A DNA stretch of 40,478 nucleotides from Ruminococcus sp. (lineage in GTDB: Bacteria; Bacillota; Clostridia; Oscillospirales; Ruminococcaceae), in assembly GCA_030531185.1 (NCBI GenBank), contig JAUNOG010000017.1, positions 1 to 40,478 of the forward strand, given 5' to 3'. The first letter of the stretch is position 1. Each line of letters starts with the position of its first letter. A program made the position numbers and the translations under genes. The notes under the pieces were generated by a model that saw only the letters and a list, made by a program, of their open reading frames with translations, had not been told where the DNA came from and did no database searches. Shown here one piece after another: positions 19,535 through 28,463 of the stretch.

Positions 19535-20893
19535 ATGAATGAGTTCAGGATTTTTGACAGATACAAAACTCCCGAGGAGTGGAAAGAGAAAGCGCTGAAA
19601 CACCAAGAACCGATGCCGCAAAAGCCGAAAATCAGCACAAAGAAAACAGCGGCGGCAATATGCGCGGGTGCGGCGGCTGTAATATGCGCAGTTACTCTCC
19701 CCGTAATGGACGGGATTTCAAAGGCAAGACAGCAAACGCCAATGGCTCAGGAGCCGCAGGAAAATGATATCCTTGAAAGCCTTACAAGCACTGAGGACAG
19801 CGAAAATAATAAGTCGGTCGAACTTGAGGACATAGAGCAAGACCCTGCCAGAGAGCGGACGGTCAGCGCTATGCGTGAGGAGTGCGATAATATCGTGCTG
19901 GGAATTCTGTTGGGAGACAGCGAGGACGGCTCGGGGCGTGAGGCAGTAGCTATATACGACGAAAAGGAAGAGCTTGCGTCCGAAAGTATTATCACATTTA
20001 AATTGGACAGTCTCGATAAATCCCCTGAAAAGCTTTATATAGATAATGAGCAGACAGAGGTAACGGGATTAAGCGATATTAAGTTCGGAGACGAAGTTCT
20101 TCTGGGTTTTAAGGCGGACGAAAACGGCGTTATCGACTATTCAAAGGTTTCGGTCATTGCGGATTTCGGAGAGACAAATGACGAGGACTTTCGGCATATC
20201 TCAAAAACGGCAGATGTGGTAATGTCGTTATCCGAGCAGAATGAACAGATGTCAGTATATTACAGCGAGCCGATTGATGCCGATATACTAAATATTTCAA
20301 GGGAAAAGCTTATCAGAGACAGCTATGCAAACGGCGCGCATTCGGGAAGTCAGATATATTCCGACGTGTCAAATCCTTTTAGTCTTAATAATGACTATAC
20401 GGACGGCAGCGGAATTCTCAGCTATAATATCGACGGAAAGACTAAAAGAGTATATGTAATGTCCGTTAAGGCAAATGCAGAAACAAATCTGTGTGATCTT
20501 ATTCAATGCGGTGGAAGCACGTACATCGGCGAAAACCCGGGATTTTTTACAGTAAGTACCGATGATGATGTCGATCCTGAAATTATAACGATAAATCTTT
20601 TTAACGGACCCAATGGTGCAATTTTTGGTATAAAGCCTGATTTGTTATCGACGGAGGGAACGGTCGATTACACGGCAGTTGTAAATGATGAAAGCTTTGG
20701 AGACAGATTTTATTATATAGCTGAAATCACTAATGGTGAGCTGGTGACGGACGAAGTAAAATTTGACATAGGTTATTGCGAATATGAACTTGAGGCAGAC
20801 GCAGACGAAGGCGGCTGGCACGGTAATTACAGTACCGTTTACAGAGCGCTTGACAAGGCGTCTGTGACATACGACTATAACATTCTGGATTGA
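19535..20893 (+). CDS. membrane-anchored extracytoplasmic protein, probable anti-sigma partner
   Basis: A 452-aa protein with a short cytoplasmic N-terminus (about 1-37), including FDRYKTPEEWKEKAL. One transmembrane helix follows, AAAICAGAAAVICAVTLPVM, at about 39-58. The large acidic extracytoplasmic domain (about 60-452) has no signature I recognise. No zinc-binding HxxxCxxC motif is present, unlike the anti-sigma at 3792-4478. Its position 13 bp after an ECF sigma, its topology, and the helical N-terminus resembling those of DUF4179-type regulators support an anti-sigma role. That role is inferred from context. A terminator follows. Confidence 0.7.
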   Translation: MNEFRIFDRYKTPEEWKEKALKHQEPMPQKPKISTKKTAAAICAGAAAVICAVTLPVMDGISKARQQTPMAQEPQENDILESLTSTEDSENNKSVELEDIEQDPARERTVSAMREECDNIVLGILLGDSEDGSGREAVAIYDEKEELASESIITFKLDSLDKSPEKLYIDNEQTEVTGLSDIKFGDEVLLGFKADENGVIDYSKVSVIADFGETNDEDFRHISKTADVVMSLSEQNEQMSVYYSEPIDADILNISREKLIRDSYANGAHSGSQIYSDVSNPFSLNNDYTDGSGILSYNIDGKTKRVYVMSVKANAETNLCDLIQCGGSTYIGENPGFFTVSTDDDVDPEIITINLFNGPNGAIFGIKPDLLSTEGTVDYTAVVNDESFGDRFYYIAEITNGELVTDEVKFDIGYCEYELEADADEGGWHGNYSTVYRALDKASVTYDYNILD

Positions 20894-20937
20894 TAATAAG
20901 AATAATATGACGGAGAAAAGTTAATAATTACTTTACA

Positions 20938-20966
20938 GGGGCGGAGTTTATTTTCCGCCCCGATTT
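20938..20966 (+). terminator. terminator of the second ECF operon
   Basis: GGGGCGGA (20938-20945) pairs with TCCGCCCC (20954-20961), followed by GATTT. Confidence 0.75.
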
Positions 20967-21061
20967 GCATTATAATAGCAATGCTGTATGTTATGCCGTA
21001 AAAACGTGTGCTGAAATGTTAACTTTGTGAAAATTTTTATGCATAAAATTTCGAACAGCAC

Positions 21062-21090
21062 TTGACAATCTTTTATGTGTAGTGTATAAT
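21062..21090 (+). promoter_or_regulatory. full-consensus promoter of the str cluster
   Basis: TTGACA (21062-21067), 17 bp and TATAAT (21085-21090). The short leader holds a CCGATG/CGTCGG hairpin around 21102-21119 and an AAAGGAGAG Shine-Dalgarno. Confidence 0.92.
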
Positions 21091-21152
21091 AGACAGGTAC
21101 GCCGATGTGTTTTCGTCGGGGTAACTATAAAATTTATGAAAGGAGAGAAAAT

Positions 21153-21578
21153 ATGCCAACCTTTAACCAGTTAGTAAGAAAGGGAAGAAATGTCCTCGCG
21201 GACAAGTCAACAGCTCCTGCTCTTCAGAAGGGATTTAACTCCAAGAAGAAGATCGTTATCGATCAGAGCTGTCCTCAGAAGCGCGGCGTTTGCACAGTCG
21301 TAAGAACCGCTACTCCTAAGAAGCCTAACTCAGCTATGAGAAAGGTTGCCAGAGTAAAGCTTACAAACGGAAACGAAGTTACAGCTTATATCCCTGGTAT
21401 CGGACACAATCTTCAGGAACACTCGGTCGTTCTTATCAGAGGCGGACGTGTTAAGGATCTCCCCGGTGTAAGATATCACATTATCCGTGGTACGCTTGAC
21501 GCGCAGGGCGTTGCAAAGAGAATGCAGGCAAGATCCAAGTACGGCGCTAAGAGACCTAAGGCGGGAGCAGCCAAGTAA
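21153..21578 (+). CDS. rpsL: 30S ribosomal protein S12
   Basis: S12 (142 aa) lies at the decoding centre of the 30S subunit. [12 protein letters not shown] is the universal start; [20 protein letters not shown] and [17 protein letters not shown] are the two loops where streptomycin-resistance mutations fall, and both carry the wild-type lysines. The ATG at 21153 is chosen over an earlier in-frame codon at 21105 because it has AGGAGAG upstream and gives the normal N-terminus. An insertion of roughly 15 residues before the TPKKPNS loop, relative to the 124-aa E. coli protein, is usual in Firmicutes. It leads the rpsL-rpsG-fusA operon. Confidence 0.98.
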   Translation: MPTFNQLVRKGRNVLADKSTAPALQKGFNSKKKIVIDQSCPQKRGVCTVVRTATPKKPNSAMRKVARVKLTNGNEVTAYIPGIGHNLQEHSVVLIRGGRVKDLPGVRYHIIRGTLDAQGVAKRMQARSKYGAKRPKAGAAK

Positions 21579-21625
21579 TTTTAAATTACAATAGCTCGGG
21601 TTTTATTTAAAGGAATAACTCATTG

Positions 21626-21741
21626 CCGCAGAAATGCGGAGACCACAGTTTAATGTGGAGTGATTAACATAGATTTTATTTATGTAGCTCTGCAAGGAAC
21701 TGACGGGGCTGCAGCGTAGTTCGCTATGGCTGCAGAGCGAG
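21626..21741 (+). ncRNA. structured rpsL-rpsG intergenic RNA element (unassigned)
   Basis: Four hairpins follow in series: CCGCA-GAAA-TGCGG (21626-21639); CCACA-loop-TGTGG (21643-21658); ACATA-loop-TATGT (21667-21685); and a long stem with a TTCG tetraloop formed by 21709-21719 and 21724-21735 with one bulged G. GCTCTGCA (21687-21694) is also perfectly complementary to TGCAGAGC (21731-21738), which competes with the last stem. The rpsG Shine-Dalgarno begins about 25 nt further on. This suggests a cis-regulatory leader, perhaps a ribosomal-protein (S7) site as in the E. coli str operon. I recognise no named RNA family. Confidence 0.5.
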
Positions 21742-21779
21742 TACCTATGAATTCATTATTTGTGAAGGAGGGAATTAAA

Positions 21780-22250
21780 GTGCCAAGAAGAGGTAGAGTT
21801 ACTAAGAGAGACGTGCTTCAGGATCCTGTATACAATTCAAAGCTTGTAACACGTCTTGTAAACAACATCATGCTCGACGGTAAGAAGGGCGTAGCTCAGA
21901 AGATCGTTTACGGAGCATTTGAAATCGTTGAAGAAAAGACAGGTCGTCCTGCGCTCGAGGTTTTCGAGGAGGCTATGAACAACATCATGCCTGAGCTGGA
22001 GGTAAAGGCTCGCCGTGTGGGCGGTGCTACCTACCAGGTTCCTATGGAGGTTAGACCGGACAGACGTCAGACGCTTGGTCTCAGATGGATCACAAAGTAT
22101 TCTCGTGAAAGAAACGAGGAGACTATGAAGGAAAGACTTGCAGCGGAGATCCTTGACGCTCTCAACGGCGTCGGCGGTTCGTGCAAGAAGCGCGACGACA
22201 CACACAAGATGGCAGAAGCTAACAAGGCTTTCGCACATTACAGATGGTAA
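21780..22250 (+). CDS. rpsG: 30S ribosomal protein S7
   Basis: S7 (156 aa, the standard length) nucleates assembly of the 30S head and binds the 3' domain of 16S rRNA. Recognisable segments are [58 protein letters not shown] and [20 protein letters not shown]. The start is GTG at 21780, 8 nt after AAGGAGG (21765-21771); the frame stays open back to 21726, but that extension lies in the structured spacer and is not part of any S7. fusA begins 21 bp downstream in the same operon. Confidence 0.98.
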   Translation: MPRRGRVTKRDVLQDPVYNSKLVTRLVNNIMLDGKKGVAQKIVYGAFEIVEEKTGRPALEVFEEAMNNIMPELEVKARRVGGATYQVPMEVRPDRRQTLGLRWITKYSRERNEETMKERLAAEILDALNGVGGSCKKRDDTHKMAEANKAFAHYRW

Positions 22251-22271
22251 AAGTATAAAGGAGGATATATT

Positions 22272-24353
22272 ATGGCAAGAGAATGTAAATTGCAGGATTA
22301 CCGTAATATCGGTATCATGGCACACATTGACGCCGGAAAGACTACTACAACCGAACGTATCCTGTTTTATACCGGTGTAAACTACAAGATCGGTGAGACC
22401 CACGACGGCGCGTCGACTATGGACTGGATGGCACAGGAGAAGGAGAGAGGTATTACAATTACTTCCGCCGCTACCACCTGCTACTGGAAGGGTCACAGAC
22501 TGAACATTATCGATACCCCCGGCCACGTTGACTTTACGGTTGAGGTTGAGCGTTCGCTCAGAGTTCTCGACGGTTCTGTAACGGTTCTTTGCGCTAAGGG
22601 CGGCGTTGAGCCTCAGACTGAGACAGTTTGGAGACAGGCTGATAATTATAAGGTCCCCAGAATGGTATACGTTAATAAGATGGATATTATGGGCGCCGAT
22701 TTCTATAACGTTCTTAATATGCTCCACGAGAGACTTCAGTGCAACGCTGTTCCAATTCAGCTCCCTATCGGCTCTGAGGACGATTTTAAGGGCATTGTAG
22801 ACCTTCTTGAAATGAAGGCTTACGTTTACTATGACGATCTCGGAAAGGATATCAGAGTTGAGGATATTCCTGAGGACTTGGTTGAAAAGGCTCAGCAGTA
22901 CCACGACGACCTTATCGAGCACCTCGCAGAAGTAGACGACGACCTCGCTGAGAAGTATTTTGCAGACGAGGAGATCACAATTGAAGAGATGAAGGCAGTT
23001 ATCAGAAAGTCAACTATTGCCAACACAATGGTTCCTGTTACCTGCGGTACTTCATACAGAAATAAGGGCGTACAGAAGCTCCTTGACGCTATCGTAGACT
23101 ATATGCCTGCTCCTGTGGACGTTCCTCATATCAAGGGCGTAAATCCCGATACAGGCGAGGAATGCGAGAGAATTTCAAGCGACGACGAGCCTTTCTCTGC
23201 TCTTGCGTTTAAGATCGCAACCGACCCGTTCGTTGGTAAGCTCTGCTATTTCAGAGTTTATTCAGGCGTTCTTACTGCCGGTTCTACCGTTTATAACTCC
23301 ACTAAGGACAAGGACGAGAGAATCGGAAGAATAGTTCAGATGCACTCTAACGACAGAAAGGACATTGATACTATCTACGCCGGCGATATCGGCGCAGCTA
23401 TCGGTCTTAAAAATACCACAACAGGCGATACTCTCTGTGACGAGAAGCACCCTGTAATCCTTGAATCTATGGAATTCCCCGAGCCTGTTATCCAGCTTGC
23501 TATTGAGCCTAAGACAAAGGCAGGTCAGGAGAAAATGGGCATTGCTCTTGCAAAGCTTGCTGAAGAAGACCCGACATTCAGAACCTATACTTCTGAGGAA
23601 ACAGGTCAGACTATCATCGCAGGTATGGGCGAGCTCCACCTGGAGATCATCGTTGACAGACTTCTCCGTGAGTTCAAGGTAGAGGCTAACGTAGGCGCAC
23701 CTCAGGTATCCTATAAGGAAACAATTACCAAGGAAGCTAACGTTGATTACAAGTATGCTAAGCAGTCAGGCGGTAAGGGTCAGTACGGTCACGTTAAGAT
23801 CAATGTATACCCCAACGAGTCAGGCGCAGGCTACGAGTTTATCAACAAGGTTGTCGGCGGTTCTGTTCCTAAGGAGTATATCCCTGCCGTTGACGCAGGT
23901 ATCAAGGGCGCTATGGAAAGCGGCGTTCTCGCAGGCTTCCAGGTCGTTGACTGTAAGGTCGAGCTTTACGACGGTTCTTACCACGAGGTAGACTCGTCTG
24001 AAATGGCATTTAAGATCGCAGGTTCAATGGCTTTCAAGGAGGCTATGAAGAAGGCGGCTCCTATAATTCTTGAGCCTATTATGAAGGTTTCTGTAATCGC
24101 TCCCGACGATTATCTGGGTACTGTTATCGGTGACCTTAACTCACGCCGCGGACAGATTCTCGGTCAGGAACAGAGAACAGGCGCAGTTCAGGTCGACGCA
24201 CTTGTTCCGCTTTCTGAAATGTTCGGTTATTCAAACGACCTCCGTTCAAAGACGCAGGGCCGCGGACAGTACACTATGGAGCCTCACAGCTATACTCAGG
24301 TTCCTAAGTCTATTTCCGAGAAGATTATGTCTTCCAGAAGTAAGGGCGAATAA
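22272..24353 (+). CDS. fusA: translation elongation factor G
   Basis: EF-G (693 aa) is the GTPase that drives ribosomal translocation and, with RRF, recycling. GTP-binding motifs are [18 protein letters not shown] (G1), [11 protein letters not shown] (G2), DTPGHVDF (G3) and VNKMD (G4). Domains II-V follow, with [26 protein letters not shown] and [11 protein letters not shown]. Length is typical, with no truncation. AAAGGAGG precedes the ATG. No strong terminator follows; instead a promoter for tuf lies in the 108-bp gap, so tuf can be read from two promoters. Confidence 0.98.
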   Translation: MARECKLQDYRNIGIMAHIDAGKTTTTERILFYTGVNYKIGETHDGASTMDWMAQEKERGITITSAATTCYWKGHRLNIIDTPGHVDFTVEVERSLRVLDGSVTVLCAKGGVEPQTETVWRQADNYKVPRMVYVNKMDIMGADFYNVLNMLHERLQCNAVPIQLPIGSEDDFKGIVDLLEMKAYVYYDDLGKDIRVEDIPEDLVEKAQQYHDDLIEHLAEVDDDLAEKYFADEEITIEEMKAVIRKSTIANTMVPVTCGTSYRNKGVQKLLDAIVDYMPAPVDVPHIKGVNPDTGEECERISSDDEPFSALAFKIATDPFVGKLCYFRVYSGVLTAGSTVYNSTKDKDERIGRIVQMHSNDRKDIDTIYAGDIGAAIGLKNTTTGDTLCDEKHPVILESMEFPEPVIQLAIEPKTKAGQEKMGIALAKLAEEDPTFRTYTSEETGQTIIAGMGELHLEIIVDRLLREFKVEANVGAPQVSYKETITKEANVDYKYAKQSGGKGQYGHVKINVYPNESGAGYEFINKVVGGSVPKEYIPAVDAGIKGAMESGVLAGFQVVDCKVELYDGSYHEVDSSEMAFKIAGSMAFKEAMKKAAPIILEPIMKVSVIAPDDYLGTVIGDLNSRRGQILGQEQRTGAVQVDALVPLSEMFGYSNDLRSKTQGRGQYTMEPHSYTQVPKSISEKIMSSRSKGE

Positions 24354-24378
24354 TTTTGCAAAAAGTTTCAAAAAACTA

Positions 24379-24407
24379 TTGCAATTTATTGAGATATTTG
24401 ATATAAT
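24379..24407 (+). promoter_or_regulatory. internal promoter for tuf
   Basis: TTGCAA (24379-24384), 17 bp and TATAAT (24402-24407), between fusA and tuf. Confidence 0.8.
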
Positions 24408-24461
24408 TATACTACGGTATGTTAATCGAAAACTATATTATTTTTAAGGAGGAAAATTCCT

Positions 24462-25661
24462 ATGGCAAAGGCACATTTTGAAAGAACCAAGCCACACGTA
24501 AACATTGGTACTATCGGTCACGTTGACCACGGTAAGACTACTCTTACAGCTGCTATCACCAAGACTCTTGCTATGCAGGGTCTCGCTGAGAAGAAGGACT
24601 ATGCAAACATTGACTCTGCTCCTGAGGAGAGAGAAAGAGGTATTACAATCAACACAGCTCACGTTGAGTATGAGACAAAGAACCGTCACTATGCTCACGT
24701 TGACTGCCCCGGCCACGCTGACTATGTAAAGAACATGATCACAGGTGCAGCTCAGATGGACGGCGCTATTCTCGTAGTTGCTGCTTCTGACGGTCCTATG
24801 GCTCAGACAAGAGAGCACATTCTTCTTGCTCGTCAGGTAGGCGTTCCTGCAATCGTTGTATTCATGAACAAGGCTGACCAGGTTGACGATCCTGAGCTTC
24901 TCGAACTCGTTGAGATGGACATCAGAGACCTTCTCTCATCATACGATTTCCCCGGCGACGATACTCCTATCATCGTAGGTTCAGCTCTTGCTGCTCTTGA
25001 GGCAGGCGACGATCTTAACGATCCTGCTTACAAGCCTATCCTTGATCTTATGGATGCTGTTGACGAGTTCATTCCTACACCTGAGAGAGATGACGCTAAG
25101 CCTTTCCTTATGCCTGTTGAGGATACTATGACAATTTCCGGCCGTGGTACTGTTGTTACAGGCAGAGTTGAAAGAGGCGTTCTTAACACAGGCGAGGCTG
25201 TTGAGATCGTTGGTCTTAAGGAAGAGAAGATGAATACTGTTGTAACAGGTATCGAAATGTTCCGTAAGACGCTTGACAGCGCTATGGCAGGCGACAACAT
25301 CGGTGCGCTTCTCCGTGGTATCACAAGAGATCAGGTTGAAAGAGGACAGGTTCTCTGCAAGCCCGGTTCAATTCACCCACACACAAAGTTCTCAGGACAG
25401 GTTTACGTTCTGAAGAAGGAAGAGGGCGGACGTCATACTCCTTTCTTCAACAACTACAGACCTCAGTTCTATTTCAGAACAACAGACGTTACAGGTATCA
25501 TCAGCCTTCCTGCTGACAAGGAAATGTGTATGCCCGGCGATAACGTAACAATGGACGTTGAGCTTATCACTCCTATCGCTATCGAAGAGGGTCTCCGTTT
25601 TGCTATCCGTGAGGGCGGCAGAACAGTAGGTTCAGGCGTTGTTACAGCTATCAACGAATAA
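24462..25661 (+). CDS. tuf: translation elongation factor Tu
   Basis: EF-Tu (399 aa) carries aminoacyl-tRNA to the ribosomal A site. G motifs are [15 protein letters not shown] (G1), [13 protein letters not shown] (G2), [20 protein letters not shown] (G3) and [10 protein letters not shown] (G4). Domains II and III follow, with [20 protein letters not shown] and the C-terminal [14 protein letters not shown]. The codon choice is strongly biased, as in highly expressed genes. The Shine-Dalgarno is AAGGAGG. A strong terminator closes the str cluster. Confidence 0.98.
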   Translation: MAKAHFERTKPHVNIGTIGHVDHGKTTLTAAITKTLAMQGLAEKKDYANIDSAPEERERGITINTAHVEYETKNRHYAHVDCPGHADYVKNMITGAAQMDGAILVVAASDGPMAQTREHILLARQVGVPAIVVFMNKADQVDDPELLELVEMDIRDLLSSYDFPGDDTPIIVGSALAALEAGDDLNDPAYKPILDLMDAVDEFIPTPERDDAKPFLMPVEDTMTISGRGTVVTGRVERGVLNTGEAVEIVGLKEEKMNTVVTGIEMFRKTLDSAMAGDNIGALLRGITRDQVERGQVLCKPGSIHPHTKFSGQVYVLKKEEGGRHTPFFNNYRPQFYFRTTDVTGIISLPADKEMCMPGDNVTMDVELITPIAIEEGLRFAIREGGRTVGSGVVTAINE

Positions 25662-25689
25662 TTTGTACTGAAAATTATTCAGATATACG

Positions 25690-25719
25690 AAAGCCGAGTT
25701 GATTTAACTCGGCTTTTTG
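25690..25719 (+). terminator. str cluster terminator after tuf
   Basis: AAAGCCGAGTT (25690-25700) pairs perfectly with AACTCGGCTTT (25706-25716) around a 5-nt loop, then TTT. Confidence 0.95.
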
Positions 25720-25781
25720 TATGTCCAAATGTTAAAAAGGAGTAAAAATCTTTCAAAGAACTTTATTCCTGCGGTTTTGTA

Positions 25782-25790
25782 TGTTATAAT
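25782..25790 (+). promoter_or_regulatory. extended -10 promoter of the CPBP-tadA pair
   Basis: TGTTATAAT is an extended -10 element; the -35 position (25762-25767, TTTATT) is weak. It lies about 30 bp before the CPBP start. Confidence 0.55.
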
Positions 25791-25820
25791 TATTGTATCA
25801 CAGAAAGGGGAGGTATGACT

Positions 25821-26987
25821 TTGGATAATTCAGAAAAGAATAAAAGCTTTGTTATCGATGTTGCCAATGAGCGTACCTACCAAAATCAAGATCGGGATTA
25901 TAACGAGTCTTACGCAAAATGGCGTTCAAACACAGAAAATCCCTATGCATATCAGTATATTCAGGACACAAGAGAGCATTCTTATGTCGCAGGGGAGGGC
26001 TATGTGCAAAATAAAGCGGACGCTGCCGAGAATTTTGCGCTTCGCAAATGTCTGGGGCTTCTCGGAATTATTATGCTGGTTATGCTTGGATTTGACGCAG
26101 TGAATTTTTTTCTTGCCAAATCTCTTAATTTGCAGTACGCCGAAAATATGGTTATGTTTTCGGAAAAGAAGAGCCATACAAGAGCGAATATACCTCTTTG
26201 GTTTGCAGCCGCTTTCGCCGCGATCAGCACGGCGAAGTATCTGGTCGGTATTTTGCTTCTGAAGATGGTAACCAAAATTCCCATTAAGGTCGCCTTGCCT
26301 CATACAAAAAATAAAACTCTGATGATCTGCAATTCTGTCGTTATTATGCTGATGGTTATGGTCATTGGACGTATTTCCAATTTTGTAATAGCCGCTGTTA
26401 TGAGTTTTTTCAGAATTGACAGCGTGTATGCTTTTATGATGAACAGCAGTGATCCTCGGATCATAGCTATTTCTGTTTGCCTTAACTGCATTATTCTACC
26501 TGTTTTGTGTGAAATTTTTTTTAGAGGTTTTGTTCTTCAGCTTTTCAGACAGTTCGGAGATACATTTGCAATTCTTGTATCCTGCGTTTTGTGCGGATTT
26601 TCCTTTTATGATATGTCGTATATCGGTTATGCCATATGCTGTTCGGTAATTCTGGGATTGTTCACAATACGTACCGGTTCGATTTACACGCCGATTTTTA
26701 TGCATATTTTTTCTACTTCCTGCAATTATTTTCTGTCCTCTGTCGCTCTGCGCAATACTTTAACAAGTAAGGTCGTGGAAATTGCCGTTTGCACGCTGAT
26801 TATTTTACTTGCTATGGTTGTTTACAGCAGACTTGTGAAGTCTGAAAGCTGGAGCTTTAATATTCACGGAGATCCGTCTGAAATGAGTTTTTCAAAAAAG
26901 GTAAAACTTTTGCTGTCCACAAACACTGTTGCATTATGGCTGGTGTGCGTTGTTGTTTTTATCATTGTGGGAACGAGGATATTGTAA
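25821..26987 (+). CDS. CPBP-family (Abi/CAAX-like) membrane protein with altered catalytic motifs
   Basis: A 388-aa protein: a polar N-terminus of about 75 residues, then about eight hydrophobic helices. The CPBP glutamic intramembrane protease domain is over about 155-345. Motif 1, normally EExxxR, reads CEIFFR (Cys230, Glu231, Arg235). Motif 2, normally FxxxH, reads FSFYD (Phe260-Asp264). Motif 3 keeps a His (295), but the usual HxxxN spacing is lost. It may therefore be a non-catalytic relative. TTG at 25821 is preferred: AAGGGGAGG (25805-25813) is 7 nt upstream, while the ATG at 25815 almost touches it. The stop overlaps the tadA start by one base, so the two are coupled. Confidence 0.8.
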   Translation: MDNSEKNKSFVIDVANERTYQNQDRDYNESYAKWRSNTENPYAYQYIQDTREHSYVAGEGYVQNKADAAENFALRKCLGLLGIIMLVMLGFDAVNFFLAKSLNLQYAENMVMFSEKKSHTRANIPLWFAAAFAAISTAKYLVGILLLKMVTKIPIKVALPHTKNKTLMICNSVVIMLMVMVIGRISNFVIAAVMSFFRIDSVYAFMMNSSDPRIIAISVCLNCIILPVLCEIFFRGFVLQLFRQFGDTFAILVSCVLCGFSFYDMSYIGYAICCSVILGLFTIRTGSIYTPIFMHIFSTSCNYFLSSVALRNTLTSKVVEIAVCTLIILLAMVVYSRLVKSESWSFNIHGDPSEMSFSKKVKLLLSTNTVALWLVCVVVFIIVGTRIL

Positions 26988-27463
26988 TGAACAGGGACGA
27001 GATTTATATGAAAAAGGCGCTGGAGCTTGCAAACCTTGCCGCCGAGCAGGGCGAAGTTCCTGTGGGCGCGGTGGTTGTGAAGAAGTCCACAGGAGAAATA
27101 GTCGGCAGAGGTTTTAATCGCCGCGAGTACGGTAAATCTCCCTTGACGCACGCTGAGATAATAGCCATTGACGAGGCAAGCCGAAAGCTCGGCGGCTGGA
27201 GACTTATAGACTGTGAGCTGTACGTCACTCTGGAGCCGTGCCCGATGTGCGCGGGAGCTATTATAAATTCAAGAATAGAACGGGTAGTTTTCGGTACGGC
27301 GGACTTAAAAGCAGGCTCCTGCGGTTCGATAATCAATCTGTTTGAACTGCCTTACAATCACAAGCCCGAGCTGGTCGGAGGAGTGCTGGCGGAAAAGTGC
27401 GCCGATGTTCTGTCGGAATTTTTCAAAAATCTCAGAGCAAGAAAAAAAGCAGGTATCGGATAA
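26987..27463 (+). CDS. tadA: tRNA adenosine(34) deaminase TadA
   Basis: TadA (158 aa) deaminates A34 of tRNA-Arg(ACG) to inosine, letting one tRNA read several Arg codons. The zinc site is THAEIIAI (His55, catalytic Glu57) and LEPCPMCAGA (Cys85, Cys88). VPVGAVVV and RIERVVFGTADLKAGSCGS are family blocks. The ATG at 26987 overlaps the CPBP stop (TAATG) and gives the N-terminus MNRDEIYMKKALELA; an in-frame ATG at 27008 would be a shorter alternative. An open frame continues upstream but belongs to the CPBP region. Length and motifs are complete. Confidence 0.95.
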   Translation: MNRDEIYMKKALELANLAAEQGEVPVGAVVVKKSTGEIVGRGFNRREYGKSPLTHAEIIAIDEASRKLGGWRLIDCELYVTLEPCPMCAGAIINSRIERVVFGTADLKAGSCGSIINLFELPYNHKPELVGGVLAEKCADVLSEFFKNLRARKKAGIG

Positions 27464-27481
27464 GTTTCCGAACCTGCTTTT
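27445..27481. terminator. bidirectional terminator between tadA and recR
   Basis: AAAAGCAGGT pairs with ACCTGCTTTT, with an inner TCGG/CCGA stem. A-runs and T-runs on both sides let it work for tadA (+) and recR (-). It overlaps the last codons of tadA. Confidence 0.88.
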
Positions 27482-27490
27482 GTAATTTCG

Positions 27491-28093
27491 TTAAATTTCG
27501 TTTCTGTTTTCCAAAGCCTTGTAAAGAGTGATCTCGTCGGCGTATTCCAATATACCTCCGATCGGCAGACCGAAAGCAAGCCTTGTGACTTTAACGCCAA
27601 GCGGTTTCAGCAGCTTTGAGATGTACATAGCCGTAGCCTCACCCTCAACGGTAGGATTGGTAGCCATAATGACCTCCTCAACATTGTCTCGGTCAATTCT
27701 TGCCAACAGCTCCTTGATTTTCAGCTTTTCGGGAGAAACTCCGTCAATAGGGGAGATAAGACCGTGCAGAACGTGATAAACTCCCTTATACTCCTTTGTG
27801 CGCTCAAATGCGGAAATGTCCTTGGGACTTTCAACTACGCAAATAGTGCTGTGATCTCTTCGCATATCAGCGCATATCGGACAAAGCTCTTTATCCGTAA
27901 AATTCTGGCAGCAGGAACACAAATGCACAGTTTTATGTACATTGACAATAGCCTGCGCAAATTCATCAGCCTCCTGCGGGGTCATAGACATAACGTGGTA
28001 AGCAAGCCGCTGGGCGGATTTCATACCGATACCGGGGAGTTTAGCAAACTGCTCGGTCAGCAGTACCAGGGGGAGCGCGTTTGATTCAGCCAT
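27491..28093 (-). CDS. recR: recombination mediator RecR
   Basis: RecR (200 aa) acts with RecO (and RecF) to load RecA on SSB-covered gaps. The order is: an N-terminal helix-hairpin-helix ([18 protein letters not shown]-like segment, about 16-34); a four-Cys zinc finger [16 protein letters not shown] (near 58-73); a Toprim domain beginning [16 protein letters not shown]; and the Walker-like C-terminal segment [17 protein letters not shown]. It follows ybaB by 3 bp in the dnaX-ybaB-recR operon, the standard order in Firmicutes. Full length. Confidence 0.97.
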   Translation of the reverse strand: MAESNALPLVLLTEQFAKLPGIGMKSAQRLAYHVMSMTPQEADEFAQAIVNVHKTVHLCSCCQNFTDKELCPICADMRRDHSTICVVESPKDISAFERTKEYKGVYHVLHGLISPIDGVSPEKLKIKELLARIDRDNVEEVIMATNPTVEGEATAMYISKLLKPLGVKVTRLAFGLPIGGILEYADEITLYKALENRNEI

Positions 28094-28096
28094 TTT

Positions 28097-28447
28097 TTAG
28101 AAAAGTCCCGGGAAGGAAACTCCGCCTGTGAGCTTCTGCATTTCAGCGTCGCTTACTTCGTCGAGGTTAGCGACCGCAGCGTTGAACGCGCTCATAATAA
28201 CGTCCTGAAGCGTCTCAACGTCCTCGGGGTCAACGATCTCAGGCTTGATGTCAAGCTTGAGGACGTTTCTCTTGCCGTTGATAGTTACCTCGACAACTCC
28301 GCCGCCCGCTGTGCCTGTGAACTCTCTCTGCTCAAGATCAGCCTGGAGCGCAGTGATCTCGTCCTGCATTTTCTGCGCCTGCTTTAGCATCTGATTCATA
28401 TTGTTTGACGGGCCTTTGCCCATACCGTTTGGTACTCTAGCTCTCAT
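28097..28447 (-). CDS. YbaB/EbfC family nucleoid-associated protein
   Basis: A 116-aa DNA-binding dimer of the YbaB family. The N-terminus has a Met/Gln-rich amphipathic helix (NNMNQMLKQAQKMQDEI), then the beta-sheet segment VVEVTINGKRNVLKLDI and the helix EDVETLQDVIMSAFNAA, all family hallmarks. In other bacteria such proteins bind DNA with little specificity and modulate nucleoid structure and expression. It sits between dnaX and recR as in Bacillus (yaaK). AAGGAG precedes the start. Confidence 0.95.
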   Translation of the reverse strand: MRARVPNGMGKGPSNNMNQMLKQAQKMQDEITALQADLEQREFTGTAGGGVVEVTINGKRNVLKLDIKPEIVDPEDVETLQDVIMSAFNAAVANLDEVSDAEMQKLTGGVSFPGLF

Positions 28448-28463
28448 AGTAATAACTCCTTAA

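Noticed and set aside
21726-21779. N-terminal extension of rpsG from an upstream ATG
   Set aside because: It has no Shine-Dalgarno, overlaps the RNA hairpins, and S7 proteins start at the PRRGR segment, which the GTG at 21780 provides.
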